Of a DNA stretch of 64,000 nt, positions 35,761-43,541 are shown piece by piece. This DNA comes from Oscillospiraceae bacterium (GTDB lineage: Bacteria; Bacillota; Clostridia; Oscillospirales; Ruminococcaceae). The notes under the pieces are model-generated. The model did no database searches. It was not told the DNA's origin and was given only the letters and a program-made list of their open reading frames with translations. The DNA is taken from the NCBI GenBank assembly GCA_028720105.1, contig JAQYLI010000017.1, positions 202,806 to 266,805 of the forward strand, written 5' to 3'. Each line of letters begins with the position of its first letter. Positions within the stretch are counted from its first letter, which is position 1. The position numbers and the translations under genes were made by a program.

Positions 35761-35931
35761 TTACTGACAGTTGCCCTTGCATACAAAGGACATACAGTCG
35801 GTGCACTCGGGAACGGTGGGGTTAGCCTCGTGTGTGCCTACCTTGATGGTTTCGAGGGAGCAGTAATGCTCATTTGCAAGATTGTACTTGCAGCTTGATA
35901 CATCGCACTTGATAGAAGAATTCTTTGTCAT
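35761..35931 (-). CDS. DUF1540 cysteine-rich peptide
   Basis: 56 aa beginning MTKNSSIKCDVSSCKYN and ending SFVCKGNCQ, with six cysteines spaced as in DUF1540 (CxxxxC, C, then CxxC and C). Such peptides are widespread in Clostridia and probably bind metal; their role is unknown. AAGGA lies before the ATG. It has its own terminator at 35688. Confidence 0.8.
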   Translation of the reverse strand: MTKNSSIKCDVSSCKYNLANEHYCSLETIKVGTHEANPTVPECTDCMSFVCKGNCQ

Positions 35932-35961
35932 TTCCTTATCCTCCGAATATATATTATCGCA

Positions 35962-36004
35962 CGATGTCCAATGTACTTCGGTGTTCGGAGTTCATTGCAC
36001 ATCG
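35962..36004. repeat. Long imperfect inverted repeat upstream of DUF1540
   Basis: Two 19-base arms (35962-35980 and 35986-36004) pair with two mismatches and one wobble around GTGTT. No T-run follows. It may be part of the DUF1540 leader RNA or a REP-like element. The flanking DNA (35932-36061) shows no clear promoter. Confidence 0.5.
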
Positions 36005-36061
36005 GCGTAATAATATTATTTTCTAAAAAGCGTTTACTGATACTCGGAAAATTTTTGAAAA

Positions 36062-36298
36062 TCAGAACTTCTCGATCATCAGTACGGAGCTTCCGCTGCC
36101 GCGGCGAAAATATGTGACAAAATAATCCTTATCCCCCGTGCTGTTTAAGCCGTATAGCTCAAAATCGTCACATTTCGGGTCTATGGAGTAAAAGTTAAAA
36201 CATTTTTCAAGGCTGTCCCTGCTTTCGGAGACAGGTATACCCGCAAGAGATACATCGCAGGGCAGCCCCGCTCTGTCTGAAACCAGCCGGAGGCACAT
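36062..36298 (-). pseudogene. Truncated tandem copy of the neighbouring lipoprotein C-terminus
   Basis: 78 codons, MCLRLVSDRAGLPCDVSLAG onward. They match the last 85 or so residues of the lipoprotein encoded at 36333-37589: GLPCDVSLAGIPVS versus NLPCDASLAGIPVS, then FYRxxSG-type ends. There is no signal peptide and no good ribosome binding site, and a stop codon lies ten codons upstream in frame. Most likely a remnant of a tandem duplication. Confidence 0.65.
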
Positions 36299-36332
36299 TT
36301 CAGCTTCTTCATTTATTTGTTAATTCCTTTCA

Positions 36333-37589
36333 TTATTCGCTTACGGACTGTATCAGAAGAGCGGATATGCCGCTGTTTCGGGTATAGAAAACGAAAACGC
36401 TCTGTCCCTCAAGCTCGTATATATCGTACATTACAAAACTGCCGTCTTCCTTTAGTTCTCCGTTTTCAAAATATGCGGCAAGGCTTTCCGTGTCCTGTGA
36501 AACGGGTATGCCCGCAAGAGAGGCGTCACAGGGGAGATTTTCCCTGTCTGCCAGATACCAGGCATATATCATTCCTTCATCGGCAGGTCTGTCGGGCATT
36601 CTCATTGCCGTTGTCAGTCCGAAATATCTGCCCTTATAAAGCAGGAGATACTTGTCGGACAGGTTTTCCGTGCCCTCCATAGGAGCGGTTTCCAGAGGGA
36701 TAAGGCTGATATCGCCCTCAAGGCTGCTTACGGGTATGTACGGGGCGCAGGAAAAATCGCCTATGATAACTTCGGCGTCTTTGAATACGGACAGTGCTTC
36801 AAATTTTTTCGGCTCTCCCGTCAGCGACGGCAGGTCGGTCATATTATCAAAATCATTGTAGGGAACGTATTCGCAGAGAGCGTTGTTTTCCTCAAGGCGG
36901 GTGCAGTCAAGGGAGCCTATCATCACCGAGGAGGAAGAGGGCATAAACTCGGCAAATTCGCAGCTGTCCGAAACATAAAAAAGGTCGGAAACATTTTCGT
37001 CCGAAAGGGTCTCTGCGGCGGAGGGAGTGCCGAAAATCCGTTCAAGCTCCGCAGGACTGCATATATCCGCTTCGCCAATGCTCCATTTGCATATGTCCGA
37101 GGAGAGGGTCATTGAGTAGATAACTCCCTCCGTTTCGCTCATTCCGCTGCCTTTGAGGATCGTAAGGTCGGCAAGCTTTTCGCCGCCCTTTATAATGGCT
37201 CCGCCGTCACCCGTTTCCAGGCGCTCGCCGCCGAAAATAAGCTCGCCGTCAAAATACATATAATCATTATCAAGCCTTTCGCCCTTTCCGTACTGTACCC
37301 GAAAGCCTTCGGGCAGGTCGGATACAAGGAGGGGCAGGGCAATGCGGCTGTTATTTATGCGTATATCACCTGCGGCGGCTCTCAGCTTTTCGCTGTTTTC
37401 CGCCGACATTACGGTGACGTTTTCAAGCTCTGCGCCAAAGGCTTCGCATATGGTTTCCGAGTCAATATTCTCGGCGGTATGGTAATACTGCTCGTAGGGG
37501 GAAAGGGGAACTTTTTCCTGATGACAGGCGGTGAGGAACAAGGCTGCAAAGGCTGCAAAAATAAAGGCTGTGAGATTATTATGTTTCAT
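36333..37589 (-). CDS. Lipoprotein of unknown function
   Basis: 418 aa. It starts MKHNNLTAF after AAAGGA, with a lipobox LTAC. The mature part has two similar-looking halves with repeated short strands and ends VFVFYTRNSGISALLIQS. No family recognised. A truncated copy of its 3' end lies immediately downstream, so the gene has undergone local duplication. Confidence 0.7.
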   Translation of the reverse strand: MKHNNLTAFIFAAFAALFLTACHQEKVPLSPYEQYYHTAENIDSETICEAFGAELENVTVMSAENSEKLRAAAGDIRINNSRIALPLLVSDLPEGFRVQYGKGERLDNDYMYFDGELIFGGERLETGDGGAIIKGGEKLADLTILKGSGMSETEGVIYSMTLSSDICKWSIGEADICSPAELERIFGTPSAAETLSDENVSDLFYVSDSCEFAEFMPSSSSVMIGSLDCTRLEENNALCEYVPYNDFDNMTDLPSLTGEPKKFEALSVFKDAEVIIGDFSCAPYIPVSSLEGDISLIPLETAPMEGTENLSDKYLLLYKGRYFGLTTAMRMPDRPADEGMIYAWYLADRENLPCDASLAGIPVSQDTESLAAYFENGELKEDGSFVMYDIYELEGQSVFVFYTRNSGISALLIQSVSE

Positions 37590-37636
37590 TGGCTGTCCTT
37601 TCAAAAGTATATCTCGCTCATACGTGCTGTAAATTT

Positions 37637-37665
37637 ATTATAGCACAAATGTTTATAAATATCAA
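37637..37665 (-). promoter_or_regulatory. Promoter of the lipoprotein gene
   Basis: Minus strand TTGATA, 17 bp, TATAAT. The 9-mer TTTGTGCTA occurs twice, 33 bp apart, once overlapping the -10 and once upstream of the -35, and could bind a regulator. Confidence 0.75.
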
Positions 37666-37730
37666 TATACAAATAGCACAAACTTTCCGAATATTTTTGC
37701 CTGCTATATACTAAAAAAATAAATAATAAA

Positions 37731-38531
37731 TCAAGGCTTCTGCTCCCAGCGCAGGGCAAGGTCAAACCACTGTGCGGCAACAGGATTTATATATCGTGGG
37801 TCGTTGTTTTTAATGGTGGTACTGTCGCACATCGCTATGCCGTGACCGCCTTTGGGGAAGATGTGAAGCTCAAAGGGGACTTTTTTCTCCGACAGGGCAG
37901 CGGCGAACATCAGGCTGTTTTTTACGGGGACCACAGTATCATCGGCACAGTGCCATATGAATGTGGGGGGAGTGGTTTCCGAGACGTGCTTTTCCAGAGA
38001 AGCAAGAGCTTTCAGCTTTTCTGTGGGGGCAATGTTTTTTGCGGACAGGGGGTGGGTATATTCTCCCGTTGTAATAACGGGGTAGCAAAGTATCATTTTA
38101 TCGGGGCGGATATTTTCCGCAAAAAGCTCTGCATACCTGTCAAAATGAACGCCCAGGCTGGCGCAGAGATGTCCTCCCGCCGAAAAGCCGCATAGGATTA
38201 TCCTGCCGTCACAGCAAAGCTCATCGGCATTTTTTCTGATATATGCCACCGCTTCAGCAAGCTCTAAAAGTGCAGTAGGAAAGGGCTTATCCACGCAGCT
38301 GTACTCCAGCACAAAGCCGTTATAGCCGTGGGAATACCATCTTGCGGCGCAGGGCTCCCCTTCTCTTTTTGAGCAGTGCTCATAGCTTCCCCCGGGGACG
38401 GCAATGAGAGCGGGGAATTTACGACTCGGGTCTGTATCGTGGATAATGCAGGTGAGCGAGGGAGAAAGTCCCTCTCCCGAAAGTCCTGCTTTTTTATAGG
38501 GTGGTTCAAGGTTTACGGTGAAAGTTTTCAT
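37731..38531 (-). CDS. Alpha/beta hydrolase, acetyl-xylan/feruloyl esterase-like
   Basis: 266 aa, intracellular. The start is MKTFTVNLEPP after GAAAGGA. The oxyanion region is IAVPGGSYEHCS. The nucleophile is in LCGFSAGGHLCASLG, Asp in CADDTVVP and His in PKGGHGIAM. It resembles BD-FAE and xylan acetylesterase hydrolases. Removal of acetyl groups from imported oligosaccharides is plausible given the glycosidases in this window. It follows the LRR gene by 25 bp. Confidence 0.85.
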   Translation of the reverse strand: MKTFTVNLEPPYKKAGLSGEGLSPSLTCIIHDTDPSRKFPALIAVPGGSYEHCSKREGEPCAARWYSHGYNGFVLEYSCVDKPFPTALLELAEAVAYIRKNADELCCDGRIILCGFSAGGHLCASLGVHFDRYAELFAENIRPDKMILCYPVITTGEYTHPLSAKNIAPTEKLKALASLEKHVSETTPPTFIWHCADDTVVPVKNSLMFAAALSEKKVPFELHIFPKGGHGIAMCDSTTIKNNDPRYINPVAAQWFDLALRWEQKP

Positions 38532-38556
38532 AGCGGTGTTCCTTTCGCATAGACTG

Positions 38557-39615
38557 TTATTCGTTTTGGGAAAGCTTTGATTTGCAGTAATACACATCGT
38601 GGTCAAGGCTGCGGTACCATGCGAAAAATTCATCCCGTTCGCTGTCGCTTATATTATCGCAGTGATACATTCCCACATCATAAAGCTTAGACAGGTTCAT
38701 AAGGGGAGCGGCGCTTTTAATTGGAGTGTAGCTCAGTTCTGTTTTTTCAAGAGAGGTATTTCCCGAAAGAGGGGAAATGTCCGTCACGTCCGTTCCGTAC
38801 AGATCGACTTCCCTAAGCTTCGGCTTATCCGCAAGTGCGGAGATGTCCGAAATAAGCTTTTCCTTTTGGTGGTCATGATTTTGAGAGGCATCAAATACCT
38901 CAAGCTCGGTCATATTTTTCAGTGGGGATATGTCGTACACGTCTGTGCCGCTGATATACAGCTCACGCATTTTTGTACACCCCGAAATACAGCTTATGTC
39001 GCTGATCTTCGTTCCCCTGATATCAAGCCGCTCAAGGGAGGTGAGCCTTTCAAATCCCGTCAGCTCGGTCAGACCTTCGCCGCATTGCAGTTCCAGCTCC
39101 CTGAGGGTGGTTATCCTGCTTATATTTCCTGTGCTGTCCATATTGTCATAAATGTACAGCTTTTCAAGAGAGGGGAAATTTCCGCCAAACTCTGCTTTAA
39201 CATCATTGTCTGTATTAAGCCATAAAAGCTTCAGACCATTCATACGGCTCAGAGGGTCAAGGCTCTCGGGACTTACCCATTGGAATACCAGCTTTTCCGT
39301 ATTGATATCCGAGATGTGTTCAAGCTCCTCAAGGGTCAGGCTGTGATCTGTCAGCAGGCAGAAGCTGTTTTCTTCCCAATATTCTGCGTGATTTTTTGAG
39401 ATTTCCTTTGCCGAAAAGGGGCGGATATAAATGGCTGAGCAGCTGTCGGGAAGCTCGGAGACGGTGCATACGAATTTCGTATTGCCTGCGGTAAAGCTTT
39501 CATGGGAATAACGGGAAATGATTTCAGGTGCTTTAAGACACAGCCCGACCACTATCAGCACCAGCCCGAAAATGATTTTCAGTATCTGTTTTGAGGAAAG
39601 CTTTTCCCCACTCAT
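38557..39615 (-). CDS. Membrane-anchored leucine-rich-repeat protein
   Basis: 352 aa from MSGEKLSSKQ, preceded by GGGAGG; the longer open frame upstream is not used. One membrane span lies near residues 15-33. About eight internalin-like repeats follow, with units such as LRELELQCGEGLTELTG and SLERLDIRGTKISDIS. It is probably exported with the repeats outside, for protein or polymer binding. It is located between a Wzc-like gene and the esterase gene, in the same direction and closely spaced. Confidence 0.85.
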   Translation of the reverse strand: MSGEKLSSKQILKIIFGLVLIVVGLCLKAPEIISRYSHESFTAGNTKFVCTVSELPDSCSAIYIRPFSAKEISKNHAEYWEENSFCLLTDHSLTLEELEHISDINTEKLVFQWVSPESLDPLSRMNGLKLLWLNTDNDVKAEFGGNFPSLEKLYIYDNMDSTGNISRITTLRELELQCGEGLTELTGFERLTSLERLDIRGTKISDISCISGCTKMRELYISGTDVYDISPLKNMTELEVFDASQNHDHQKEKLISDISALADKPKLREVDLYGTDVTDISPLSGNTSLEKTELSYTPIKSAAPLMNLSKLYDVGMYHCDNISDSERDEFFAWYRSLDHDVYYCKSKLSQNE

Positions 39616-39635
39616 AATATGTCGCCTCCCGTAGG

Positions 39636-40901
39636 TCAGTTTTCCTTCTGCGGCTTTTTTACAGAGCAAAGGGCGGTAAAGCCCTGCTTGAAGCCCAGTA
39701 TTCCCTTGGCGGTCTCGGGGTGCATAGGTTCCTCTCCGCATATCAAAACGATACCCGTGCAGCTTCTTGTCACAAGCTCCCATTCGGTGCAGTCCCACGC
39801 TTTGGGGGCGCAGAGCAGTATCACATCATACTGTGCGGAAAGGTATTCGATAAGCTGTTCATATGCGGGAGAGGAGAAAACCGCTGCCGGAGAGGGTACG
39901 CTTTTGCTGTCGGCAATGACGTCAACGCCTTTTCTTGCGTTTATGGTGAGAGCGTCCCAGATGGTGCAGTTTCCCCACACGATATCGGACAGGCTGCCCT
40001 TGGGAGTTATTTTGAAAAACCTTGCTGTTTCGGGCTTTTGCAGGCAGCAGTCAATGAGAGCTGTGCGGTGACCGTTTTCCGCTAAGGCGCAGGCAAGGTA
40101 GGAGGTTATTTTTGTGACGGGAGATATATCCCCTCCCGAGGTGCGGAAGTCGGGAGCAATGGCTATCACTCTCGGGGGCTTGCTGCCGCTTGCGGAGATA
40201 AGCTGCCCGGCGGCTTCCGTATATCCGCTTTTTTCCAGACCCTCGGGGGCGGAAAGGGGCAGCTCACCTAAGCTTACCGATGAACGGCAGGCGTCATCGA
40301 TATATTCCTGCATTGTAAGGGCGAAATGATAGTCGTTTTCCGTATCCGCTTTTTCGGGGCGGTAGCGAGGTCTTTCATTGCCTGCGGATTCCATAAACAG
40401 GAAGCATACAAGACCCGCCGCAAGTCCTGCGGAAATGGCAATGGGGATATAGGGCAGGGCGGGAGTATTCGGCATATCAAAATAGGATATGACCTCAAAG
40501 GGAGGGATATCCTCGCTCTGCTCCGCAAGGCAGAGAAGATTTATGAGGATTATGGGGGCTTCGGAGGGGGAAGGAAGATCCCTTAGAATTATTTCCGCTC
40601 CCGTGGTGTTCCCAAGTCTTTCCACCGACAGGGAGCCTTTAAGCTCTTCTGCGGAAAGTCCCGACGCGGCTCCTGCGCTTGTGAGGAAATTCTCCTCAGT
40701 TACGGCTTTCCTTAGGGCTGAAACGCTTCTGGTGACCTCGGTATTTACAATGCCCTCCGCCGCATCTGTTTGTGTAAAATAAATAAGCGCCCGTCCGTTT
40801 TCGGAAGGCTCTGACGAAAAAAGGCAGAAAGCCCCTGCAGCGGCAGCTGTTACAACTGCCGCAAGCAGGGGATATAGAGCCTTTTTTATTCTTCGGGACA
40901 T
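39636..40901 (-). CDS. Wzz/Wzc-like chain-length protein with degenerate kinase domain
   Basis: 421 aa. Two membrane segments (about 10-30 and 150-172) enclose an outer domain like that of polysaccharide co-polymerases. The cytoplasmic part aligns in order with BY-kinase ATPases: a Walker A position (IAIAPDFRTSGGDISPVTKI) without GKT/S, a Walker A'-like ALIDCCLQKP and a hydrophobic Walker B-like YDVILLCAP. There is no tyrosine cluster at the C-terminus. So it is probably catalytically dead, or a distant regulator of polymer length. AGGAGAG precedes the ATG. It lies between a DacF-type gene and the LRR gene. Confidence 0.7.
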   Translation of the reverse strand: MSRRIKKALYPLLAAVVTAAAAGAFCLFSSEPSENGRALIYFTQTDAAEGIVNTEVTRSVSALRKAVTEENFLTSAGAASGLSAEELKGSLSVERLGNTTGAEIILRDLPSPSEAPIILINLLCLAEQSEDIPPFEVISYFDMPNTPALPYIPIAISAGLAAGLVCFLFMESAGNERPRYRPEKADTENDYHFALTMQEYIDDACRSSVSLGELPLSAPEGLEKSGYTEAAGQLISASGSKPPRVIAIAPDFRTSGGDISPVTKITSYLACALAENGHRTALIDCCLQKPETARFFKITPKGSLSDIVWGNCTIWDALTINARKGVDVIADSKSVPSPAAVFSSPAYEQLIEYLSAQYDVILLCAPKAWDCTEWELVTRSCTGIVLICGEEPMHPETAKGILGFKQGFTALCSVKKPQKEN

Positions 40902-40930
40902 TGCCTGACTCTCCTTAAAGGTCTTTCTTA

Positions 40931-42307
40931 TCAGAATTTTCTCTTTCTCTTAACTCGTCTGTGCTTCTTTTTCTTCTTTGACACTGCAAAGATTATTGCG
41001 TATATGACTATCAGGGCGGCGGCTATGGCAGCGGCAGCTACAAACCAGCCCGAGGAGATGAACTGCTTTGCCTTATCCCAGCTGTAGGCAAGCTGGGAAA
41101 GGGTAACGTCGTCCTGCGCCGCAAGGGGTATGGAGCATACTTCTTCTCCCGACATCGAGAGGGTATATGTACCGAAAACCTGTCCCTTGGCAATTGGTGC
41201 GGTGACGGTGCCGTCCTCGTTTAAAAGGCTTTCGTCTATGGTTATTTTTTCCGTGAGGCGGGAGGTGTCTATGGTCCTGAGCCACATACAGCTGTAGCTT
41301 TCGGAGGTCACGAGACGGACAAAATCGCTGCTTTCGCCAAATCTTACCTGAAGCTCGGTTATCTCCTGATTGGACTGGACTATCTGCTTGTATTCAAAAT
41401 TCTCGAATGCCCATTCGTATAGGTTTTTGTGGTCATCATAGTGATGATATACCGACTCGCCGTTTTCATCGTACATCGGGGAGCCCATTGTGACGAGAAG
41501 ATAATTGTTTCCGTCTCTTGAGCCGAGAGTTACAAGGTTTCTGCCCGACTCGTCCAGAGTTCCCGTTTTAAAGCCCTTGGCGTACTGATAATAATAGCTG
41601 CTGGAGCGGTTAAGCATACTGTTTGTGTGGTAGATATGCGCCCAGCCTTCTCCGTGAACATTGGTGGCGTGCATTTCATACTCGGGGGTGGCGGCTATTT
41701 CCACAAGCTTGGGGTAATTCTCTACGGCGTATTTTGCTATAAGCGCCATATCGTTAGCGTTGGTGTACTGCTTATCGTCATAAAGTCCGTGGGGGTTTAC
41801 GAAATTGGTGCCTGTGCAGCCTATTTCCTTTGCCTTTGCATTCATCATATCAACGAAATTGGCGGTGCTTTCGCCCCCTACGTGATAGGCAAGGACTCCT
41901 GCAGACTCGCAGGCGGATTTGAGCATAAGGGAATAGAGAAGGTCGGTTACGGAGACCTCTTCTCCCCGTTCAAGTCCCACCGACGAGGCGTTCTGTCCGT
42001 AAAGCTCGTCAAACACTGCCAGAGGCGCTTCAAAGTATGTATTGTCAAGATCGCTCACGTTGTCGAGGACGATCATTGCGGTCATTATTTTGGTAAGGGA
42101 AGCGGGGTACATTTTCTTGTCCGCATTTTTGGTGTATACCACGGCGTCCTTGTCAAGATTTATCATTACCGCCGCTTCGCTGGAAATGGTGAAATTCGGA
42201 GTAAAGGTTATTGCCGAGGTCTGATATGAAAACAGCGTACACAGCATACTCATAAGCATTACGGCAGCTATGAACAGCGGAGCGGTGCGTTTTTTGCAGA
42301 ATGTCAT
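40931..42307 (-). CDS. D-alanyl-D-alanine carboxypeptidase, DacF type
   Basis: 458 aa. A signal peptide (to about residue 32) precedes the S11 penicillin-binding domain with SLTKIMTAM (SxxK nucleophile). The second motif reads SACESAG instead of the usual SxN, and KTG is present in GFKTGTLDESG. A C-terminal beta-rich domain follows, then a membrane span and a strongly basic tail KKKKKHRRVKRKRKF. It trims peptidoglycan stem peptides. Own promoter; the genes down to 37731 follow at 20-30 bp intervals and may be cotranscribed. Confidence 0.9.
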   Translation of the reverse strand: MTFCKKRTAPLFIAAVMLMSMLCTLFSYQTSAITFTPNFTISSEAAVMINLDKDAVVYTKNADKKMYPASLTKIMTAMIVLDNVSDLDNTYFEAPLAVFDELYGQNASSVGLERGEEVSVTDLLYSLMLKSACESAGVLAYHVGGESTANFVDMMNAKAKEIGCTGTNFVNPHGLYDDKQYTNANDMALIAKYAVENYPKLVEIAATPEYEMHATNVHGEGWAHIYHTNSMLNRSSSYYYQYAKGFKTGTLDESGRNLVTLGSRDGNNYLLVTMGSPMYDENGESVYHHYDDHKNLYEWAFENFEYKQIVQSNQEITELQVRFGESSDFVRLVTSESYSCMWLRTIDTSRLTEKITIDESLLNEDGTVTAPIAKGQVFGTYTLSMSGEEVCSIPLAAQDDVTLSQLAYSWDKAKQFISSGWFVAAAAIAAALIVIYAIIFAVSKKKKKHRRVKRKRKF

Positions 42308-42361
42308 TTTTTTCTGTTCCTTTCGTTTATATTTTTTTGCTGTAAAAGTCTACACTCTTAT

Positions 42362-42367
42362 ATTATA
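42362..42367 (-). promoter_or_regulatory. Extended -10 promoter of the dacF-like gene
   Basis: TGGTATAAT on the minus strand; the -35 (TTCCAT at 17 bp) is weak. Confidence 0.5.
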
Positions 42368-42438
42368 CCAAATCCCTGTGGAAAATGGAAGAGCTTTTTT
42401 GATTTTTTTGCGGGAATTTTTATCCTGCAATTTTTATG

Positions 42439-42467
42439 TTGCAAAAATTCGGTCTTTGGTGTATGAT
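42439..42467 (+). promoter_or_regulatory. Promoter of the DUF3237 gene
   Basis: TTGCAA, 17 bp, TATGAT with extended TG. AAAGGAGGAG follows about 20 bp before the ATG. Confidence 0.6.
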
Positions 42468-42492
42468 TGGTTTATAAAGGAGGAGTTTTTTT

Positions 42493-42885
42493 ATGGAAAA
42501 GCTTTTTGATGTTTTTGTTAAAATAAACGGTTCCGTCAGCGTCAAGGGCAGCAAAGAGGACGTATGTATGATAGACTTTTTGGGAACGGCTGAGGGAAAA
42601 TATTTCAACGGCAGGGTCATGGGCACGGGAACTGATACTCAGCATATCTCAAAGGACGGAAAGACCCGGCTGTCCGCGCGGTATATTCTTGAGGGGGCGG
42701 ATATTTCGGGTGAACAATGCCGCATTTTTATTGAGAATAACGGTTCCTTTGAGGAGGGATTTGTTCCCCGTATCGTCACCGACAGCAAGACTCTTGCCCA
42801 ATTTGAGGACGGAGAGCTTTATGCGGAGGTGGTATGCAGGGATAAGGACGATGTGGTGGTTTCCGTATTCGGAAAAATTTCATAA
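42493..42885 (+). CDS. DUF3237-like protein
   Basis: 130 aa beta-rich protein: KLFDVFVKINGSVSVKGSKE near the start, FNGRVMGTGTDTQ, then LSARYILEG and GFVPRIVTDSKTL. The layout fits DUF3237, a small one-domain family of unknown function. It is followed at once by the promoter of tetR, so it is probably a separate transcript. Confidence 0.7.
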   Translation: MEKLFDVFVKINGSVSVKGSKEDVCMIDFLGTAEGKYFNGRVMGTGTDTQHISKDGKTRLSARYILEGADISGEQCRIFIENNGSFEEGFVPRIVTDSKTLAQFEDGELYAEVVCRDKDDVVVSVFGKIS

Positions 42886-42890
42886 TTCAC

Positions 42891-42919
42891 TTGACACGGA
42901 AATTAAAGTATGTTATAAT
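42891..42919 (+). promoter_or_regulatory. Promoter of the tetR-dikinase operon
   Basis: TTGACA, 17 bp, TATAAT: perfect consensus, starting 6 bp after the DUF3237 stop. Confidence 0.9.
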
Positions 42920-42926
42920 CGAGAAA

Positions 42927-42942
42927 ATTGAACGCGTTCAAT
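42927..42942. promoter_or_regulatory. Palindromic TetR operator
   Basis: ATTGAACGCGTTCAAT, a perfect 16-bp palindrome directly at the predicted transcription start. Its position and form are those of a TetR autoregulatory operator. Confidence 0.8.
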
Positions 42943-42958
42943 AATTGGAGATGTGAAT

Positions 42959-43537
42959 ATGAAAAAGGAAGAAAAGCTTGGTATCACTAAGGAAAAGCTT
43001 ATGAATGCTGCGGCGGCGCTGATGAATGAATGTGCTGACGGCTCGGAGGTCACGTCACGGGCTATTGCGGAGAGGGCAGGAGTCAGGCTTTCGATGATAA
43101 ACTACTGCTTCGGCTCAAGGGAGGCGCTGCTTTTTGAGGCGTTTTCACGAAACGAGAAGGATTACAGAGATGACCCGAGGATAAAAAGCATTGTCTTCTC
43201 GGATATTTCCCCGAAAGAAAAGCTTCGGAAAATGCATTATGCGGCGGCGGAGTTTCTCATAAAGGAGTATAAGTTCACAAAGGCAGTTACGGGCTATGTG
43301 CTGCTGCACAGGGATCTTTCCAAGGAGCCGTCAAGTCTGCCTTTTATAAGGGAGCATTTCGGAGGACGGAAGTCCGAGGAGGAATGTAAGGTCATTGCAT
43401 ATGAGCTTTCGAGTATGATGCAGCTTGTAATTTACAGGCTTGAGGATTTTGCAAAATTTTCGGGACTTGACCTTCGGGACACAGAGCAGCTTCACAGGTT
43501 CATTGATATGCGGATAGATATGCTTCTGGGGGAGTGA
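42959..43537 (+). CDS. TetR-family transcriptional regulator
   Basis: 192 aa. The N-terminal helix-turn-helix reads VTSRAIAERAGVRLSMINYC followed by FGSREALLFEAF, the TetR recognition helix. The C-terminal ligand domain is divergent, with a Met/Leu-rich helix near SSMMQLVIYRLEDF. The start ATG (42959) is 8 nt after GGAG. The dikinase gene begins 5 bp after its stop, and the operon carries a palindromic operator, so autoregulation of the dikinase by this protein is a strong inference. Confidence 0.9.
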   Translation: MKKEEKLGITKEKLMNAAAALMNECADGSEVTSRAIAERAGVRLSMINYCFGSREALLFEAFSRNEKDYRDDPRIKSIVFSDISPKEKLRKMHYAAAEFLIKEYKFTKAVTGYVLLHRDLSKEPSSLPFIREHFGGRKSEEECKVIAYELSSMMQLVIYRLEDFAKFSGLDLRDTEQLHRFIDMRIDMLLGE

Positions 43538-43541
43538 TATT

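Noticed and set aside
35586..35825. 79-codon plus-strand frame over the radical SAM leader
   Set aside because: It crosses a promoter, a terminator and the DUF1540 gene on the other strand, and lacks a ribosome binding site.
38617..39798. Longer form of the LRR protein starting at 39798
   Set aside because: The extra 61 codons overlap the end of the Wzc-like gene in another frame, while GGGAGG lies correctly before the ATG at 39615.
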